Assembly: GCF_019635155.1 (NCBI RefSeq)
Contig: NZ_JAHBZY010000009.1
Span: 1 to 64,000, forward strand
Length of the DNA: 64,000 nt
Source of the DNA: Nitrosomonas sp.
Lineage (GTDB): Bacteria > Pseudomonadota > Gammaproteobacteria > Burkholderiales > Nitrosomonadaceae
Reading direction: 5' to 3'
The notes under the pieces are model-generated. The model was not told the origin of the DNA. It ran no database searches and saw only the letters and a program-made list of their open reading frames with translations. Shown here piece after piece: positions 34,844 to 44,001 of the stretch. Positions within the stretch are counted from its first letter, which is position 1. The number at the start of each line of letters is the position of its first letter. A program made the position numbers and the translations under genes.

Positions 34844-35081
34844 GGCGTTCAGCTTTTCGCATGGAAATAATATGAATCTCATCAGCGGTTTCAGTATGTG
34901 CAATAACCACCACCTCAACCCCTAGCAAACCTATCGTGGAATATCTGTTTTCGCTGTATGCAAAACGTGTGTCGGGCTTGGTTAGCGTGTAACCAGCAAA
35001 AACTGTTTCAGCATCGGCAAAGTCCAAGCCGTGTTTTTTCAGGCTGGCTTTGCGTTTCGCTTCATTCCACGTAAAGTTCAT
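34812..35081 (-). CDS. brnT: BrnT-family toxin
   Basis: 89 residues with the BrnT pattern: FTWNEAKRKASLKKHGLDFADAETVF near the start and ISMRKAERHEQKNY at the end. BrnT is a ribonuclease toxin related in fold to RelE. An AT-rich region with TATATT repeats precedes it and is the likely autoregulated promoter (35082-35130). Confidence 0.88.
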   Translation of the reverse strand: MNFTWNEAKRKASLKKHGLDFADAETVFAGYTLTKPDTRFAYSENRYSTIGLLGVEVVVIAHTETADEIHIISMRKAERHEQKNYFTNF

Positions 35082-35186
35082 ACTCCAAATAATATAGATT
35101 AATATCTATATTATCAAGATACAATTTTCTCAAGTGTTCAAGTGATGAGCCGTCTAATGAGATTATTTCTCACAGGATGATCGGTC

Positions 35187-35861
35187 GTGCATGTAGAAAA
35201 TAATCCCGACTTTAAATCTATTTGGCAGTTGGCTCATGATTGGACGGGTGAAACGCCTGATAAAACCGATCCCACTGCAATTTCTCCAGAACTAAGGATT
35301 GCTATTGATCGCTTGCTTCGAGCAATAAGCAGCAAAGAAATTTCCGCTAAATGGAGAGGGCGTAGAATCTTTATCGATAACTTGCTTATCTCATTGATTT
35401 TTGAACCTAGGCATTGCATGAGATTTTATCGATGGCTGATGCATAACGAATTCAGTAAAGATTATCTGGATAATCTTTACGTCAGGAGGAATGAAGTCAT
35501 TACTTGGTGCGACAAAGTCATCTTACTTGATCCTCCGCCTTGCTGGATGCCAAAACACTTACTCGATAAACAAATATCTACTAAGGAAGCAAAGAACTAC
35601 CGGTCAGCTAACGAAACGGAAGACCGGATTCGTTGCCAAGCCATAGCCAGCGCGTTATGGGAGCTTGACCCCGCTATACACCCTGTCCATTTGACTCAAT
35701 CAACAATAATGCGGCGATTTGGCAACGGCAGAGACTATAGCGAAGAAACGATCAAAGATTGGATTAAAAACGTTGATCCGCAAAAAAAGCGCAAAAAAGG
35801 TGCTCCGCCGAAGATTCAATACAAAATTGAACTAATAAAAGATCCTCAGCTTGAAGATTAG
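35187..35861 (+). CDS. conserved hypothetical protein of integrative islands
   Basis: 224 residues starting with GTG (MHVENNPDFKSIWQLAHDW), with AGGA about 10 nt before. The central part is helical. The C-terminal part (HPVHLTQSTIMRRFGNGRDYSEETIKDWIKN, then a lysine-rich stretch) looks like a DNA-binding segment. I do not recognise a named family. It lies between the toxin-antitoxin block and the AlpA-like gene, a position where accessory replication or regulatory genes occur in such islands. Confidence 0.65.
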   Translation: MHVENNPDFKSIWQLAHDWTGETPDKTDPTAISPELRIAIDRLLRAISSKEISAKWRGRRIFIDNLLISLIFEPRHCMRFYRWLMHNEFSKDYLDNLYVRRNEVITWCDKVILLDPPPCWMPKHLLDKQISTKEAKNYRSANETEDRIRCQAIASALWELDPAIHPVHLTQSTIMRRFGNGRDYSEETIKDWIKNVDPQKKRKKGAPPKIQYKIELIKDPQLED

Positions 35862-36044
35862 AAGCGCAAATAGTGATTCTTGACTTCATCTCAAAATGCA
35901 ATCAATCCGCATCAGTACTTATTTCCTAAATCCCTGCCAGTCCTGAACAGCATTTTTAATTATGCCTCAGTCGACTGACCCTTTTTTATTTCTTGGTAAG
36001 TTGCAGCAGTATTAATTCCATTTCAACCACAAATGGAGTTAATC

Positions 36045-36239
36045 ATGCATGACCTTTTACTCACTACTAAACAAGCCGCACAAATCTTAGGCGTCAGCAC
36101 CGCATTCCTGGAACGAGACCGCTGGGCCGGAGCACGAGTGCCATTCGTCAAAGTAGGCAGCCGGGCAGTTCGCTATCGCCATAGCGATCTGCTCGCCTAT
36201 ATTGAATCTTGCATTCATTACTCAACCAGTCAGTACTGA
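36045..36239 (+). CDS. AlpA-like HTH regulator
   Basis: 64 residues from the ATG at 36045, with GGAG 6 nt before it (the ATG at 36033 overlaps that site). HTH pattern: [23 protein letters not shown], then [24 protein letters not shown]. AlpA-type proteins act as excisionase or as activators of integrase genes in P4-like islands. Its stop lies just before the rep start, so the two are one unit. Confidence 0.83.
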   Translation: MHDLLLTTKQAAQILGVSTAFLERDRWAGARVPFVKVGSRAVRYRHSDLLAYIESCIHYSTSQY

Positions 36240-36246
36240 GGTGTGT

Positions 36247-37890
36247 ATGCACACGTCAGTACATAATAACCATGAACTGCTCAGCTCCGGTGAACGCATC
36301 GCCGAAGGTATTTTGAGTTCACTTGATGAACCGGATGGCAACGATAAACGCTGGCGCGCGCCGATATTCCGGCAACTTCCCGTGCGTATTGCTGAAACTG
36401 TCGCCTATGATTACAAAGAAACTTACATTTTTGACGGCAGGAAAAACGCAAATCTTCATTTGCTGAGTACTTTCGGTCAGCCGACTAAATGCACGATTCC
36501 ACTGAATGCAAGTGACGATGATCTGAAGGCGCTATCCAAACGCATCGTGCTGGAAATAAGAAGTTTTAGTAATCTGATGTTCAATCGAGCTGATAGGGCA
36601 AAAAGCCTGCTGCATTTTGCCCGGCGATATGATGTCAGGCTACCTGCTTTGGATGATCCCGGCATTACAGCAAAGGGTATCTATGCCCGCCTGACTGACG
36701 AAAACTGGTGGTTGCGCAGACTGCGTAAAACACATGCCAAGAAACTGGAACATCAAGCGATCCGATCCGGCTTGGTAAATCGGAGAAAAGGCGCGTATGT
36801 CAGCGATGAGACCCTGCAGCGGCGCAAAGAGCAAAAGAAACGTAATCACCGCATACTTGAAGGGCTTCTGGCTGTCAATGAATTGGGTGAAGGTTTAACG
36901 CTCAGTGAAATTGCAGAACATAGCTTGGCCAACCCTCTAGTACGTCGCAGCGAATTGATGGTGCGCATCTTTGGTTTTGAATTCATCGCTAATGAACTAG
37001 GGCATGTTGGTGAATTTTATACCATCACCTGCCCATCCAAAATGCATGCACGGTTATCAAAAAGCTGCGAACCAAACCCTAAATATGGCGGCACCACGCC
37101 TGAACAAGCGCAACAATATCTTGATCAGGTCTGGTCGAGAATCCGCGCAAAGCTCAAGCGAGATAACCTTGAAACGTATGGTTTTCGTATTGCCGAACCG
37201 CAACACGATGGTACACCGCATTGGCACATGCTGTTATTTATGCCACCCGAACTAACCGCAAGAGTGAGAAAAATCATAGAGCATTATGCTTTGCAAACCG
37301 ACGGTGATGAACCAGGCGCACAGGAACACCGTTTCAAGGCGGTCTCTATCGATAAAAGCAAAGGAACTGCAATTGGTTACGTTGCCAAGTATATTTCCAA
37401 AAACATAGATGGCCACGGTCTTGAACATGACATTGACGGCAGTCCGATACAGCAGGCTGCTGAACGGGTCGAGGCTTGGGCATCAACTTGGGGAATCCGG
37501 CAATTCCAGCAAATCGGCGGTGCAACTGTTTCAATCTGGCGGGAGCTGCGCCGGATCAGCGATGCGCCTGAAGGCATACTGGAACAAGCTAGACAGGCAG
37601 CCGACCAAAATGAGTGGTGGCGCTTTATTCAATTGATGGGCGGCACTACTGCCAAACGTAAAGACAATCCCATCAAGTTAATGAAAATCGACTCGAAGGA
37701 GCGAGGCAAGTATGGCGATCCAATCGGGAAAAAGATTTGTGGCGTTGAAACTGATACCGTCCAACTACTGACACGATTGCATCAATGGCATATTGAAAGA
37801 TGCGCAGTTAACATGGAAGTAACTGAAGAGATGAGCGCAAAGCGCTCGCGGGGGAGCGTCAGCGACCGCGGCGGCGCTTTTGCGGCGTAG
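36247..37890 (+). CDS. rolling-circle replication endonuclease, phage gpA-like (HUH)
   Basis: 547 residues from the ATG at 36247, with GAGGTG before it. An N-terminal helical part of about 290 residues is followed by the HUH nuclease domain: [20 protein letters not shown] (metal-binding H-x-H at HWH) and [16 protein letters not shown] with the nicking tyrosines. This is the P2 gpA/phi-X gpA-like class that nicks the origin to start rolling-circle replication. In an integrated element without structural genes it should replicate the excised circle. A GC-rich inverted repeat covers the stop codon. Confidence 0.88.
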   Translation: MHTSVHNNHELLSSGERIAEGILSSLDEPDGNDKRWRAPIFRQLPVRIAETVAYDYKETYIFDGRKNANLHLLSTFGQPTKCTIPLNASDDDLKALSKRIVLEIRSFSNLMFNRADRAKSLLHFARRYDVRLPALDDPGITAKGIYARLTDENWWLRRLRKTHAKKLEHQAIRSGLVNRRKGAYVSDETLQRRKEQKKRNHRILEGLLAVNELGEGLTLSEIAEHSLANPLVRRSELMVRIFGFEFIANELGHVGEFYTITCPSKMHARLSKSCEPNPKYGGTTPEQAQQYLDQVWSRIRAKLKRDNLETYGFRIAEPQHDGTPHWHMLLFMPPELTARVRKIIEHYALQTDGDEPGAQEHRFKAVSIDKSKGTAIGYVAKYISKNIDGHGLEHDIDGSPIQQAAERVEAWASTWGIRQFQQIGGATVSIWRELRRISDAPEGILEQARQAADQNEWWRFIQLMGGTTAKRKDNPIKLMKIDSKERGKYGDPIGKKICGVETDTVQLLTRLHQWHIERCAVNMEVTEEMSAKRSRGSVSDRGGAFAA

Positions 37891-37895
37891 CCGCC
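37870..37895. repeat. GC-rich inverted repeat at the end of rep
   Basis: GGCGGC and GCCGCC arms around a 14-base centre, overlapping the rep stop codon. It could act as a terminator or be part of a rolling-circle origin; no T run follows. Confidence 0.4.
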
Positions 37896-38277
37896 TTGGA
37901 GTTCTGTTAATAACTGTACGATTGCAGTTCATATGAATTCATAATTCCAGTTCTGAGGTTCTTTAAATATTGTTACTCGGAGATATATAACGAAGCAACA
38001 AATGTAAAAAACGCAATAGATATCAAAATTGACGAAAATTTTTAAATTTTAGTAACAATATTTGAACCTATTGATTGTGATGTGATCACTTTTAGCTCAT
38101 ATCGATAATGGTAATTGTTGATATGAATGGAAGTACTATAGCTGGGATTGCTTTTAATATCATTAAGGAATCTAGGCCGCAGTTTTTGTTTAGAATCAAA
38201 GTAATAGTATATATAAAAAGAGATTTTATGCAATTAGATATTTATAATACTAAAAATTAGAATCGGGAATGAATTAG
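37891..38277. other. non-coding gap with the CBASS promoter region
   Basis: About 390 bp, strongly AT-rich, with no supported gene. TATAAT at 38243-38248 lies about 30 bp before the CD-NTase start and is a possible -10 box; a matching -35 is not obvious. The stretch from 37980 to 38240 shows no clear repeats. Confidence 0.45.
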
Positions 38278-39222
38278 ATGCCAATAAACAACACCCAATT
38301 TAGATATTATGATAGCAATGTCCTGCGCTTGCCTGCCGAAAAACGCAAAGAATATCATGAGCAGGTAGATCGTCTTATCAGTGAACTTAGTAAAAAACTA
38401 TACGATCAGACCGACATTAAAATTACCAAGGTAGTAAAGGCGGGATCGTTTGCGAAATACACCATACTTCGCAAAACATCAGAAGATCCCATAGATGTCG
38501 ATGTGGTGTTCTATATCTCCGGTCGTAGTGTCGATAAGGAAACTCTCGAGAGCTTGAGTGAAACAATTTACAGCTTGTTGATTAAGCTTTACCCCAACAA
38601 GACTGTTGATCACTTCGAAATTCAGCGCAAGGCAGCGACCGTCAAATTCATTAAATCGGGCTTGAGTGTTGATATCGTTCCTGTCATTGAAGATCCATCC
38701 AGATTAGACTACGGGTGGCAGTACGACATATACGACGGTTCCAAAATACAAACGTGCGCCTCTTGCCAAATAAAGTTTGTACGCGATCGCAAGGAGGTTG
38801 ATAGTGATTTCCGGACTTTGGTGCGACTGGCTAAAAGATGGAGAAACTACATCGAGCTTAGACCACTGAAATCATTCATAATAGAACTGATTATGGCCCA
38901 TGTGCTTGCAAAGAAAGGTAAGGACGGCTCAATCGAGAAACGCTTTCGCGATTTTCTGCTTTATATCGCTCAATCAGAATTGAAGGAAGTTATTTGTTTT
39001 CCAGAAAACGGGCTGATTACTCCGCAATTTTCCGAACCCGTCGTCATTCTTGATCCCGTATGCAACAGTAATAACGTCGCTAGCCGCATCACGGAGAAAG
39101 AGCGATTGGAAATTATGGAAGCTGCAAAGAATGGTTGGGAAATCGCTAACTATGCTTCTATCGAAGATGACATCGAGATATGGAAAGAACTGTTTGGCCC
39201 TCGTTTCAAAGTAGAGGATTGA
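38278..39222 (+). CDS. CBASS CD-NTase (cyclic oligonucleotide synthase)
   Basis: 314 residues of the cGAS/DncV-like nucleotidyltransferase fold. The GS motif is at residues 56-57 (KAGSFAKYT), with catalytic aspartates D73 and D75 (PIDVDVVF) and D132 (SVDIVPV). The helical part has VRLAKRWRNYIELRPLKSFIIELIMAHVL. On phage infection it should make a cyclic di- or trinucleotide alarm signal. The sequence and the HORMA/TRIP13 partners suggest a clade C-type enzyme; the exact product cannot be read. It starts the five-gene operon and is followed after 3 bp by the HORMA gene. Confidence 0.92.
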   Translation: MPINNTQFRYYDSNVLRLPAEKRKEYHEQVDRLISELSKKLYDQTDIKITKVVKAGSFAKYTILRKTSEDPIDVDVVFYISGRSVDKETLESLSETIYSLLIKLYPNKTVDHFEIQRKAATVKFIKSGLSVDIVPVIEDPSRLDYGWQYDIYDGSKIQTCASCQIKFVRDRKEVDSDFRTLVRLAKRWRNYIELRPLKSFIIELIMAHVLAKKGKDGSIEKRFRDFLLYIAQSELKEVICFPENGLITPQFSEPVVILDPVCNSNNVASRITEKERLEIMEAAKNGWEIANYASIEDDIEIWKELFGPRFKVED

Positions 39223-39225
39223 GTT

Positions 39226-39720
39226 ATGAGTTATTCAAGCACTGCGACTGAAACTTACTCAGTCACTGATATTGAAATCGTTATGCGAAGAGTTGCCGCT
39301 GACATCGTCATGATAGCTAGCAGCACTGGCGCTGCTTCTGAAGAAAAAGCGCGCGAATGGGGGCATGACATTGAAGTTCTTGCAAAAAACGGATACCTAA
39401 GTGCAGTAGATTTGACTTTATTTAGCGGAAATAGCGAAGTAAAAGCGGTGCGCTATGACGTCAACAGAGAGTCAGGCACATTAACTACAAGCCGACCTGG
39501 AGGCGTGCTTTGGCCGCGTGTTAACCTACCTTATCTCCAAATAATTCTGATGTACACTCCAGAATATAATGACTTAGCGCGATCAAAAATGAAAGGGAAG
39601 CTTCGTGTTTCTTGGGTTCCCTCCAACGTAGACACTAGTCATTCAACACTCAATTCCACTTCAGGTCGGAACTATGTCAGTAACGCATACGGTATGCAGC
39701 GTAAGGATTTCAGCAAATGA
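39226..39720 (+). CDS. cap7: CBASS HORMA-domain protein (Cap7)
   Basis: 164 residues matching bacterial HORMA family 1: ATETYSVTDIEIVMRRVAADI at the start, LAKNGYLSAVDLTLF in the middle, YDVNRESGTLTTSRPGGV and LPYLQIILMY after. In type III CBASS, HORMA proteins sense a phage peptide, close around it, and activate the CD-NTase. Its last 4 bp overlap the AAA+ gene, a coupling expected since that ATPase re-opens the HORMA fold. Confidence 0.88.
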   Translation: MSYSSTATETYSVTDIEIVMRRVAADIVMIASSTGAASEEKAREWGHDIEVLAKNGYLSAVDLTLFSGNSEVKAVRYDVNRESGTLTTSRPGGVLWPRVNLPYLQIILMYTPEYNDLARSKMKGKLRVSWVPSNVDTSHSTLNSTSGRNYVSNAYGMQRKDFSK

Positions 39721-40613
39721 GCCAAAATAATATATTCGACAATAAAACAATTCTTCCCGATAGCAGCTTGGCGGCACGGCAGAAAACACTGCTTGGATTT
39801 GAGTCCCGTTACGAGAAAATCCATGATCAACTACGCTTACTGCTCAACCTTAATGAGCTGGCAGATTGGAGCAAAAAACATCACGGACAACGTATTCCTC
39901 TCTGCGATCTTGTAGCAGATCAATATCCGTTGGTGATCTTTTATGGCGACGTAGGCACCGGAAAAACGGCAACCGCCGAGTGTATTGCCAATCGCTTAGC
40001 AAAAGAATCTGGCACTGAGGACTCTATGCTATTCAAACTGAGCAACAGGGTGCGCGGAAGTGGAAAAGTTGGTGAGATGGGCACCTTATTGACCCAGGCA
40101 TTTCAAGAAGTGATCCAATCAGCAGGAAAGAACAGGCGTGCAATATTAATTATTGATGAAGGAGATTCCCTGGCTGCTTCTCGTTCACAGGAACATAGTC
40201 ATCATGAAGATAAGGTTGCGGTCAATACCTTAATACAATGTATAGACGACTTACGGCGATTTGGTGGAAGGATAGTCGTATTTCTCTGCACAAACCGGCT
40301 TTCGGTGCTTGATGCTGCTCTTCAAAGGCGAGCAGCAATAATAGAAGAGTTCCTGCGACCAAATGAAGTGGAGCGGCGGGAATTATTGAAAATGGATCTG
40401 ACTGGAGTTTCTCTTACTGAAAGCCAGTTAGCCGAGTTAGCATCTGTAACAGGACCAAAAAATGGAGCTCCCGGATGGACTTTTTCAGATATTCGAACTC
40501 GACTTTATCCGGCGGCATTAGCTTCGGCTTTTCCTAATCAACCGCTTAGCTTCACACATCTTCATGAAGTTGCAAAAAATATGCGCCCATCGCCAATCTT
40601 GGAGGATTTCTAA
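39717..40613 (+). CDS. cap6: CBASS TRIP13-like AAA+ ATPase (Cap6)
   Basis: 298 residues. Walker A at 77-84 (GDVGTGKT), Walker B at about 142-150 (AILIIDEGD), sensor-1 asparagine in LCTNRLSV, and arginine-finger candidates in ALQRRAAIIEEF. The protein should disassemble the active HORMA-CD-NTase complex and so keep CBASS off in uninfected cells. Its stop overlaps the next start by one base. Confidence 0.92.
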   Translation: MSQNNIFDNKTILPDSSLAARQKTLLGFESRYEKIHDQLRLLLNLNELADWSKKHHGQRIPLCDLVADQYPLVIFYGDVGTGKTATAECIANRLAKESGTEDSMLFKLSNRVRGSGKVGEMGTLLTQAFQEVIQSAGKNRRAILIIDEGDSLAASRSQEHSHHEDKVAVNTLIQCIDDLRRFGGRIVVFLCTNRLSVLDAALQRRAAIIEEFLRPNEVERRELLKMDLTGVSLTESQLAELASVTGPKNGAPGWTFSDIRTRLYPAALASAFPNQPLSFTHLHEVAKNMRPSPILEDF

Positions 40614-41788
40614 TGGCAAGATCACCGCTTTTCGGGCGTCGAATTCATATTGCAGGAAGCATTCCGAGTAAGGAAGAGGAGGAAAAGTACGCATCTGCCG
40701 AGGAAGTTGGACATGCACGACAATTAGTGGAAGTCCTGGTTAAGGAATTGCTGCGAAAGGGCGCCAATTTCGTTATCCCTGTCGATGCCGAGAAGTCACG
40801 GAAATCTGATGGCCTTCCAATCTGCTTTGATTGGCTAGTCTGGGATACCATCCAAAAGAATCTGGCGAGTCGTCCGACTGGCGCACCTAATCCACTCATT
40901 ATCGCCGTCAAACACCACAAGAACGAAGAGCAGATTCCTGAGCAATATCAGCACCTGTGGGATACGTTACGCGGCTCTGATCTAGTCCAGATTGAAAGCG
41001 CGGTGCATTGGAACATGAATAGCAAACGGATGGAAGTTCAAGCTCGTTGTGGAGATATTCTGATCGCGGTTGGCGGCGGCGAAGGGGTGTTATTTTTAGC
41101 CAACCTGTATCACGATGCTGGCAAACCCGTTATTCCTTTGAATCTCAAACTTTGTCCACCCAATACCGGTGCGCAGCGAATCTTCGAGTATGGCCTATCA
41201 AGCAGCCATGCACGGCGACTTTTTCAAACGGAAAGCGGCATTTCACCGCATACATGGATCAACCGGATTGATTTTCCTAACCGTAAAGATGCTACCGAAA
41301 GGGTGCGCGACATGACTGCTCTACTTGAGGATATTTCACCACCCAAGGCTTTCGTTGTTCGGCTACTTAATCCTGCAATTCCAGATTATTCTGATATTCA
41401 GAATTTCTTTGACAGTGTTGTACAGCCGGTGGTAGAAGATGAACTTGGTTATAAACTGACAGTAATTGACGGAAACCAGGCATATGATTACGCCAGAATC
41501 GATGAAGAAATCTTCGCTAAACTCCATCGCAGTAGCGTTGTCATCGCTGACATAACTGGTTGCCGCCCAAATTGCTTCTTAGAATTGGGATATGCGCTCG
41601 GGCGAGGTCTCCCAACTATGCTCCTTGCAAAAGATGGCACTGATCATCCTTTTGATATTAACTCGTTTTCTGGCCATCACTGGAAAACGACTGGAACCGT
41701 AGAAGAGCGCCGAAAAGATTTTCGCAAGCACTGGGAAGCCATTAAAAATCGTCCTCCCTTAGTCCCAACGGAGCCACTTATACCATGA
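40613..41788 (+). CDS. CBASS effector with SLOG-like and TIR/NDT-like domains
   Basis: 391 residues, in the effector position of the operon. The N-terminal half (about 1-200) looks like a SLOG Rossmann fold: GRRIHIAGSIPS at the start and CGDILIAVGGGEGVLFLANL (GGGEG at 154-158) with KPVIPLNL after it. The C-terminal part (about 245-360) resembles nucleoside 2-deoxyribosyltransferase/TIR-like domains: FVVRLLNPAIPDYSDIQNFF, SSVVIADITGCRPNCFLELG with Glu324, and LPTMLLAKDGTDHPF. I infer that the SLOG part binds the cyclic nucleotide and the C-terminal part degrades NAD+ or a nucleotide. It is not the NucC nuclease known from the best-studied type III systems. The assignment is by motif only. Confidence 0.8.
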   Translation: MARSPLFGRRIHIAGSIPSKEEEEKYASAEEVGHARQLVEVLVKELLRKGANFVIPVDAEKSRKSDGLPICFDWLVWDTIQKNLASRPTGAPNPLIIAVKHHKNEEQIPEQYQHLWDTLRGSDLVQIESAVHWNMNSKRMEVQARCGDILIAVGGGEGVLFLANLYHDAGKPVIPLNLKLCPPNTGAQRIFEYGLSSSHARRLFQTESGISPHTWINRIDFPNRKDATERVRDMTALLEDISPPKAFVVRLLNPAIPDYSDIQNFFDSVVQPVVEDELGYKLTVIDGNQAYDYARIDEEIFAKLHRSSVVIADITGCRPNCFLELGYALGRGLPTMLLAKDGTDHPFDINSFSGHHWKTTGTVEERRKDFRKHWEAIKNRPPLVPTEPLIP

Positions 41789-42330
41789 ATTCTAAGCGTG
41801 AAATTTTCATATCAGTGGATGTGGAAGCTGCAGGCCCCATTCCAGGGGAATACAGCCTGCTAACAATCGGCGCTTGTCTTGTATTTGATGATAAGGAGAC
41901 ATTTACTTGTCAGATCAAACCAACTACTCTCAATATAGTTCCAGAGGCTCTGACAGTAACAGGTCTTTCATTGGATGTATTGGAAAAAGAAGGCTGCACG
42001 CCCGTTGAGGCTATGCAAAATTTTCGTGACTGGATTATGCGTGTTATCGGTTTCGACGGCATTCCTATATTTGTAGGCTTTAACGCCGCGTTTGATTGGT
42101 CTTTCATCAACTACTATTTTCATCGTTACATTGGCGAAAACCCCTTTGGTTTTTCTGCGTTGGATATTAAATCGTTATACATGGGATTTTCCAAGTGCTC
42201 ATGGAATCAAACCAAATCAAGCCAAATCGCAGCCAATCTCCATCCCAAATTAACCAGCACACATGATGCACTGCAAGATGCACGTTATCAGGCTGAACTA
42301 TTCCGTCTAATTCTATCTGCTCATTTTTGA
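41785..42330 (+). CDS. cap18: CBASS-associated DEDDh 3'-5' exonuclease (Cap18)
   Basis: 181 residues with the DEDDh active-site set: D12 and E14 (SVDVEAAG), D104 (FNAAFDWSF), H160 and D165 (THDALQDARY). Exonucleases of this type are known accessory genes of CBASS operons (Cap18). The ATG overlaps the end of the effector gene by 4 bp. A role in degrading nucleic acid or tuning the signal is possible; its exact job is not known. Confidence 0.87.
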   Translation: MNSKREIFISVDVEAAGPIPGEYSLLTIGACLVFDDKETFTCQIKPTTLNIVPEALTVTGLSLDVLEKEGCTPVEAMQNFRDWIMRVIGFDGIPIFVGFNAAFDWSFINYYFHRYIGENPFGFSALDIKSLYMGFSKCSWNQTKSSQIAANLHPKLTSTHDALQDARYQAELFRLILSAHF

Positions 42331-42623
42331 TTATAAATTTTAATCGATTTTAGCTCCATCAATCGTATGTTTAACTAACATACCTAACACAAATTTTCGT
42401 TTTTTTTCTTCAAACTAATTTCCTTACAGAATGCAAGTTATTGTTTTTATGTTGCAGACACTAAAAATCAAACTCGGGCCCTTCTGATTGCAAGTTTGAT
42501 TTGCTCTGTAGTTAGATTTTCTAAAGCAATTTTTTAACTGCCTTTTATATCTGATTTGTTGTCTACATAGAGTCTACACAAATAAAATATTTTGTTGTTA
42601 TTTGATGTAACTTATTGAATTTT
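42331..42623. other. right-end non-coding segment of island 2
   Basis: About 290 bp of AT-rich DNA between the CBASS operon and the tRNA. It holds the right arm-type repeats at 42561-42578 and no gene. The CBASS transcript must end here; no clear hairpin plus T run was seen, but T-rich stretches occur near 42398-42412. Confidence 0.5.
42561..42578 (+). repeat. island 2 right arm-type repeat pair
   Basis: GTCTACATAGAGTCTACA: two GTCTACA words 11 bp apart, 45 bp before the att core at 42624. They match the four words beside the integrase start. Confidence 0.68.
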
Positions 42624-42699
<76 letters not shown>

Positions 42700-42924
42700 A
42701 TTGGGCAAAACGAAGCTGGCTATTATAGATGGTTGGGGAATTGCGGGCAAATGTAAAGAACAGCTTTCTATAGCCTGTGTGATGTAAACTTAATAAACTC
42801 TAACTCGTTATGAAGTTTATTTTAGAAAAGCCAGATTCAATATTTTTCTGACAATTTTCGCCTAAGTTCGGCGATTTTCGTCAAAAACCTGTACAATTTA
42901 GCTATAACAGTCCATAATTCACAA

Positions 42925-43380
42925 ATGGATTCTAAGAAAGCTAAAATAAAAAATATCTTGATCATTCATGGACCCAATTTGAATCTATTAGGGGTACGTG
43001 AACCGGAGATTTATGGTGGAATTACTCTGCGAGATATTAACAGAAAATTAAGCAATTTAACCGAAAATAGCGACATTAAGCTGGATTTCTTTCAACATAA
43101 TGCGGAATCGGCTTTGATTGATAGAATACATCTGACAATGCATGACGGAACTGATTTTATTATTATCAATCCGGCGGCTTACACGCATACCAGTGTTGCG
43201 TTGCGTGATGCGATTGCGGCGGTAAAATTACCTTTTATCGAAGTGCATTTATCAAATATCTTTTCTCGCGAATCCTTTCGGCACCATTCGTACTTCTCGG
43301 ATTTGGCGATTGGCGTTATCAGTGGTTTGGGTGCTAAAGGGTATGAGTTGGCATTGGAATATGCCATGACATCCTACTGA
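42925..43380 (+). CDS. aroQ: type II 3-dehydroquinate dehydratase
   Basis: Converts 3-dehydroquinate to 3-dehydroshikimate in the shikimate pathway. 151 residues with [38 protein letters not shown] and [20 protein letters not shown], the full set of type II motifs. It is the first gene of the host backbone after the tRNA. A terminator follows it, so it is separate from accB although the two are neighbours, as in many proteobacteria. Confidence 0.95.
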   Translation: MDSKKAKIKNILIIHGPNLNLLGVREPEIYGGITLRDINRKLSNLTENSDIKLDFFQHNAESALIDRIHLTMHDGTDFIIINPAAYTHTSVALRDAIAAVKLPFIEVHLSNIFSRESFRHHSYFSDLAIGVISGLGAKGYELALEYAMTSY

Positions 43381-43404
43381 CCGGTTTTATAAACTTTTTC
43401 CTTC

Positions 43405-43430
43405 CGCAATATCATGATGTTGCGTTTTTT
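43405..43430 (+). terminator. intrinsic terminator after aroQ
   Basis: The stem CGCAA/TTGCG extends inward with ATAT-like pairs (CGCAATATCATGATGTTGCG) and is followed by TTTTTT. It sits 25 bp after the aroQ stop. Confidence 0.75.
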
Positions 43431-43494
43431 TCACTAAGAATTAATTTTTTGATAAAACGACCTTGAAGCGAGGCGCCACCTCGGGAGATTGAAT

Positions 43495-43977
43495 ATGGAT
43501 CTAAGAAAGCTAAAGAAGCTCATTGAGCTGGTTGAAGAATCGAGTATTGCCGAGCTGGAAATCACCGAGGGTGAGGAAAAGGTACGGATCAGCAAACCAG
43601 GCTCCGGAACACCGAACTATGCCATTATGCCGCAAGCCATGCCGACCATGATGCAAGTCACGCCACAAGCCGCGCCGAATGCAACTGTTGGAAATAATGA
43701 TGCTTTCGATGGAGCAGCCTCCACTGCAAAAGCGGTATTGGATGGCCACATTGTCAAATCCCCGATGGTCGGAACGTTTTACCGGGCTGCTTCACCGGGC
43801 GCAAATCCGTTCGTGGAAGTTGGTCAAAGTGTCAAAGTAGGCGATACGCTGTGTATTATTGAAGCAATGAAGTTGTTGAATGAAATTGAATCGGATAAGA
43901 ACGGTGTGATTAAAGCGATTCTACCTGAAAATGGGCAACCCGTTGAATACGGTGAACCTCTCTTTATTATCGAATAA
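43495..43977 (+). CDS. accB: biotin carboxyl carrier protein of acetyl-CoA carboxylase
   Basis: Carries biotin between the carboxylase and transferase steps of malonyl-CoA synthesis. 160 residues from the ATG at 43495 ([16 protein letters not shown]), with GGGAGA before it. The C-terminal biotinyl domain has the target lysine in EAMKLLNE, after the Pro/Ala-rich linker ([18 protein letters not shown]). It is 24 bp from accC, the standard accBC operon. Confidence 0.96.
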   Translation: MDLRKLKKLIELVEESSIAELEITEGEEKVRISKPGSGTPNYAIMPQAMPTMMQVTPQAAPNATVGNNDAFDGAASTAKAVLDGHIVKSPMVGTFYRAASPGANPFVEVGQSVKVGDTLCIIEAMKLLNEIESDKNGVIKAILPENGQPVEYGEPLFIIE

Positions 43978-44001
43978 TTATCTGAGAGAGATCAGATAAC
44001 C

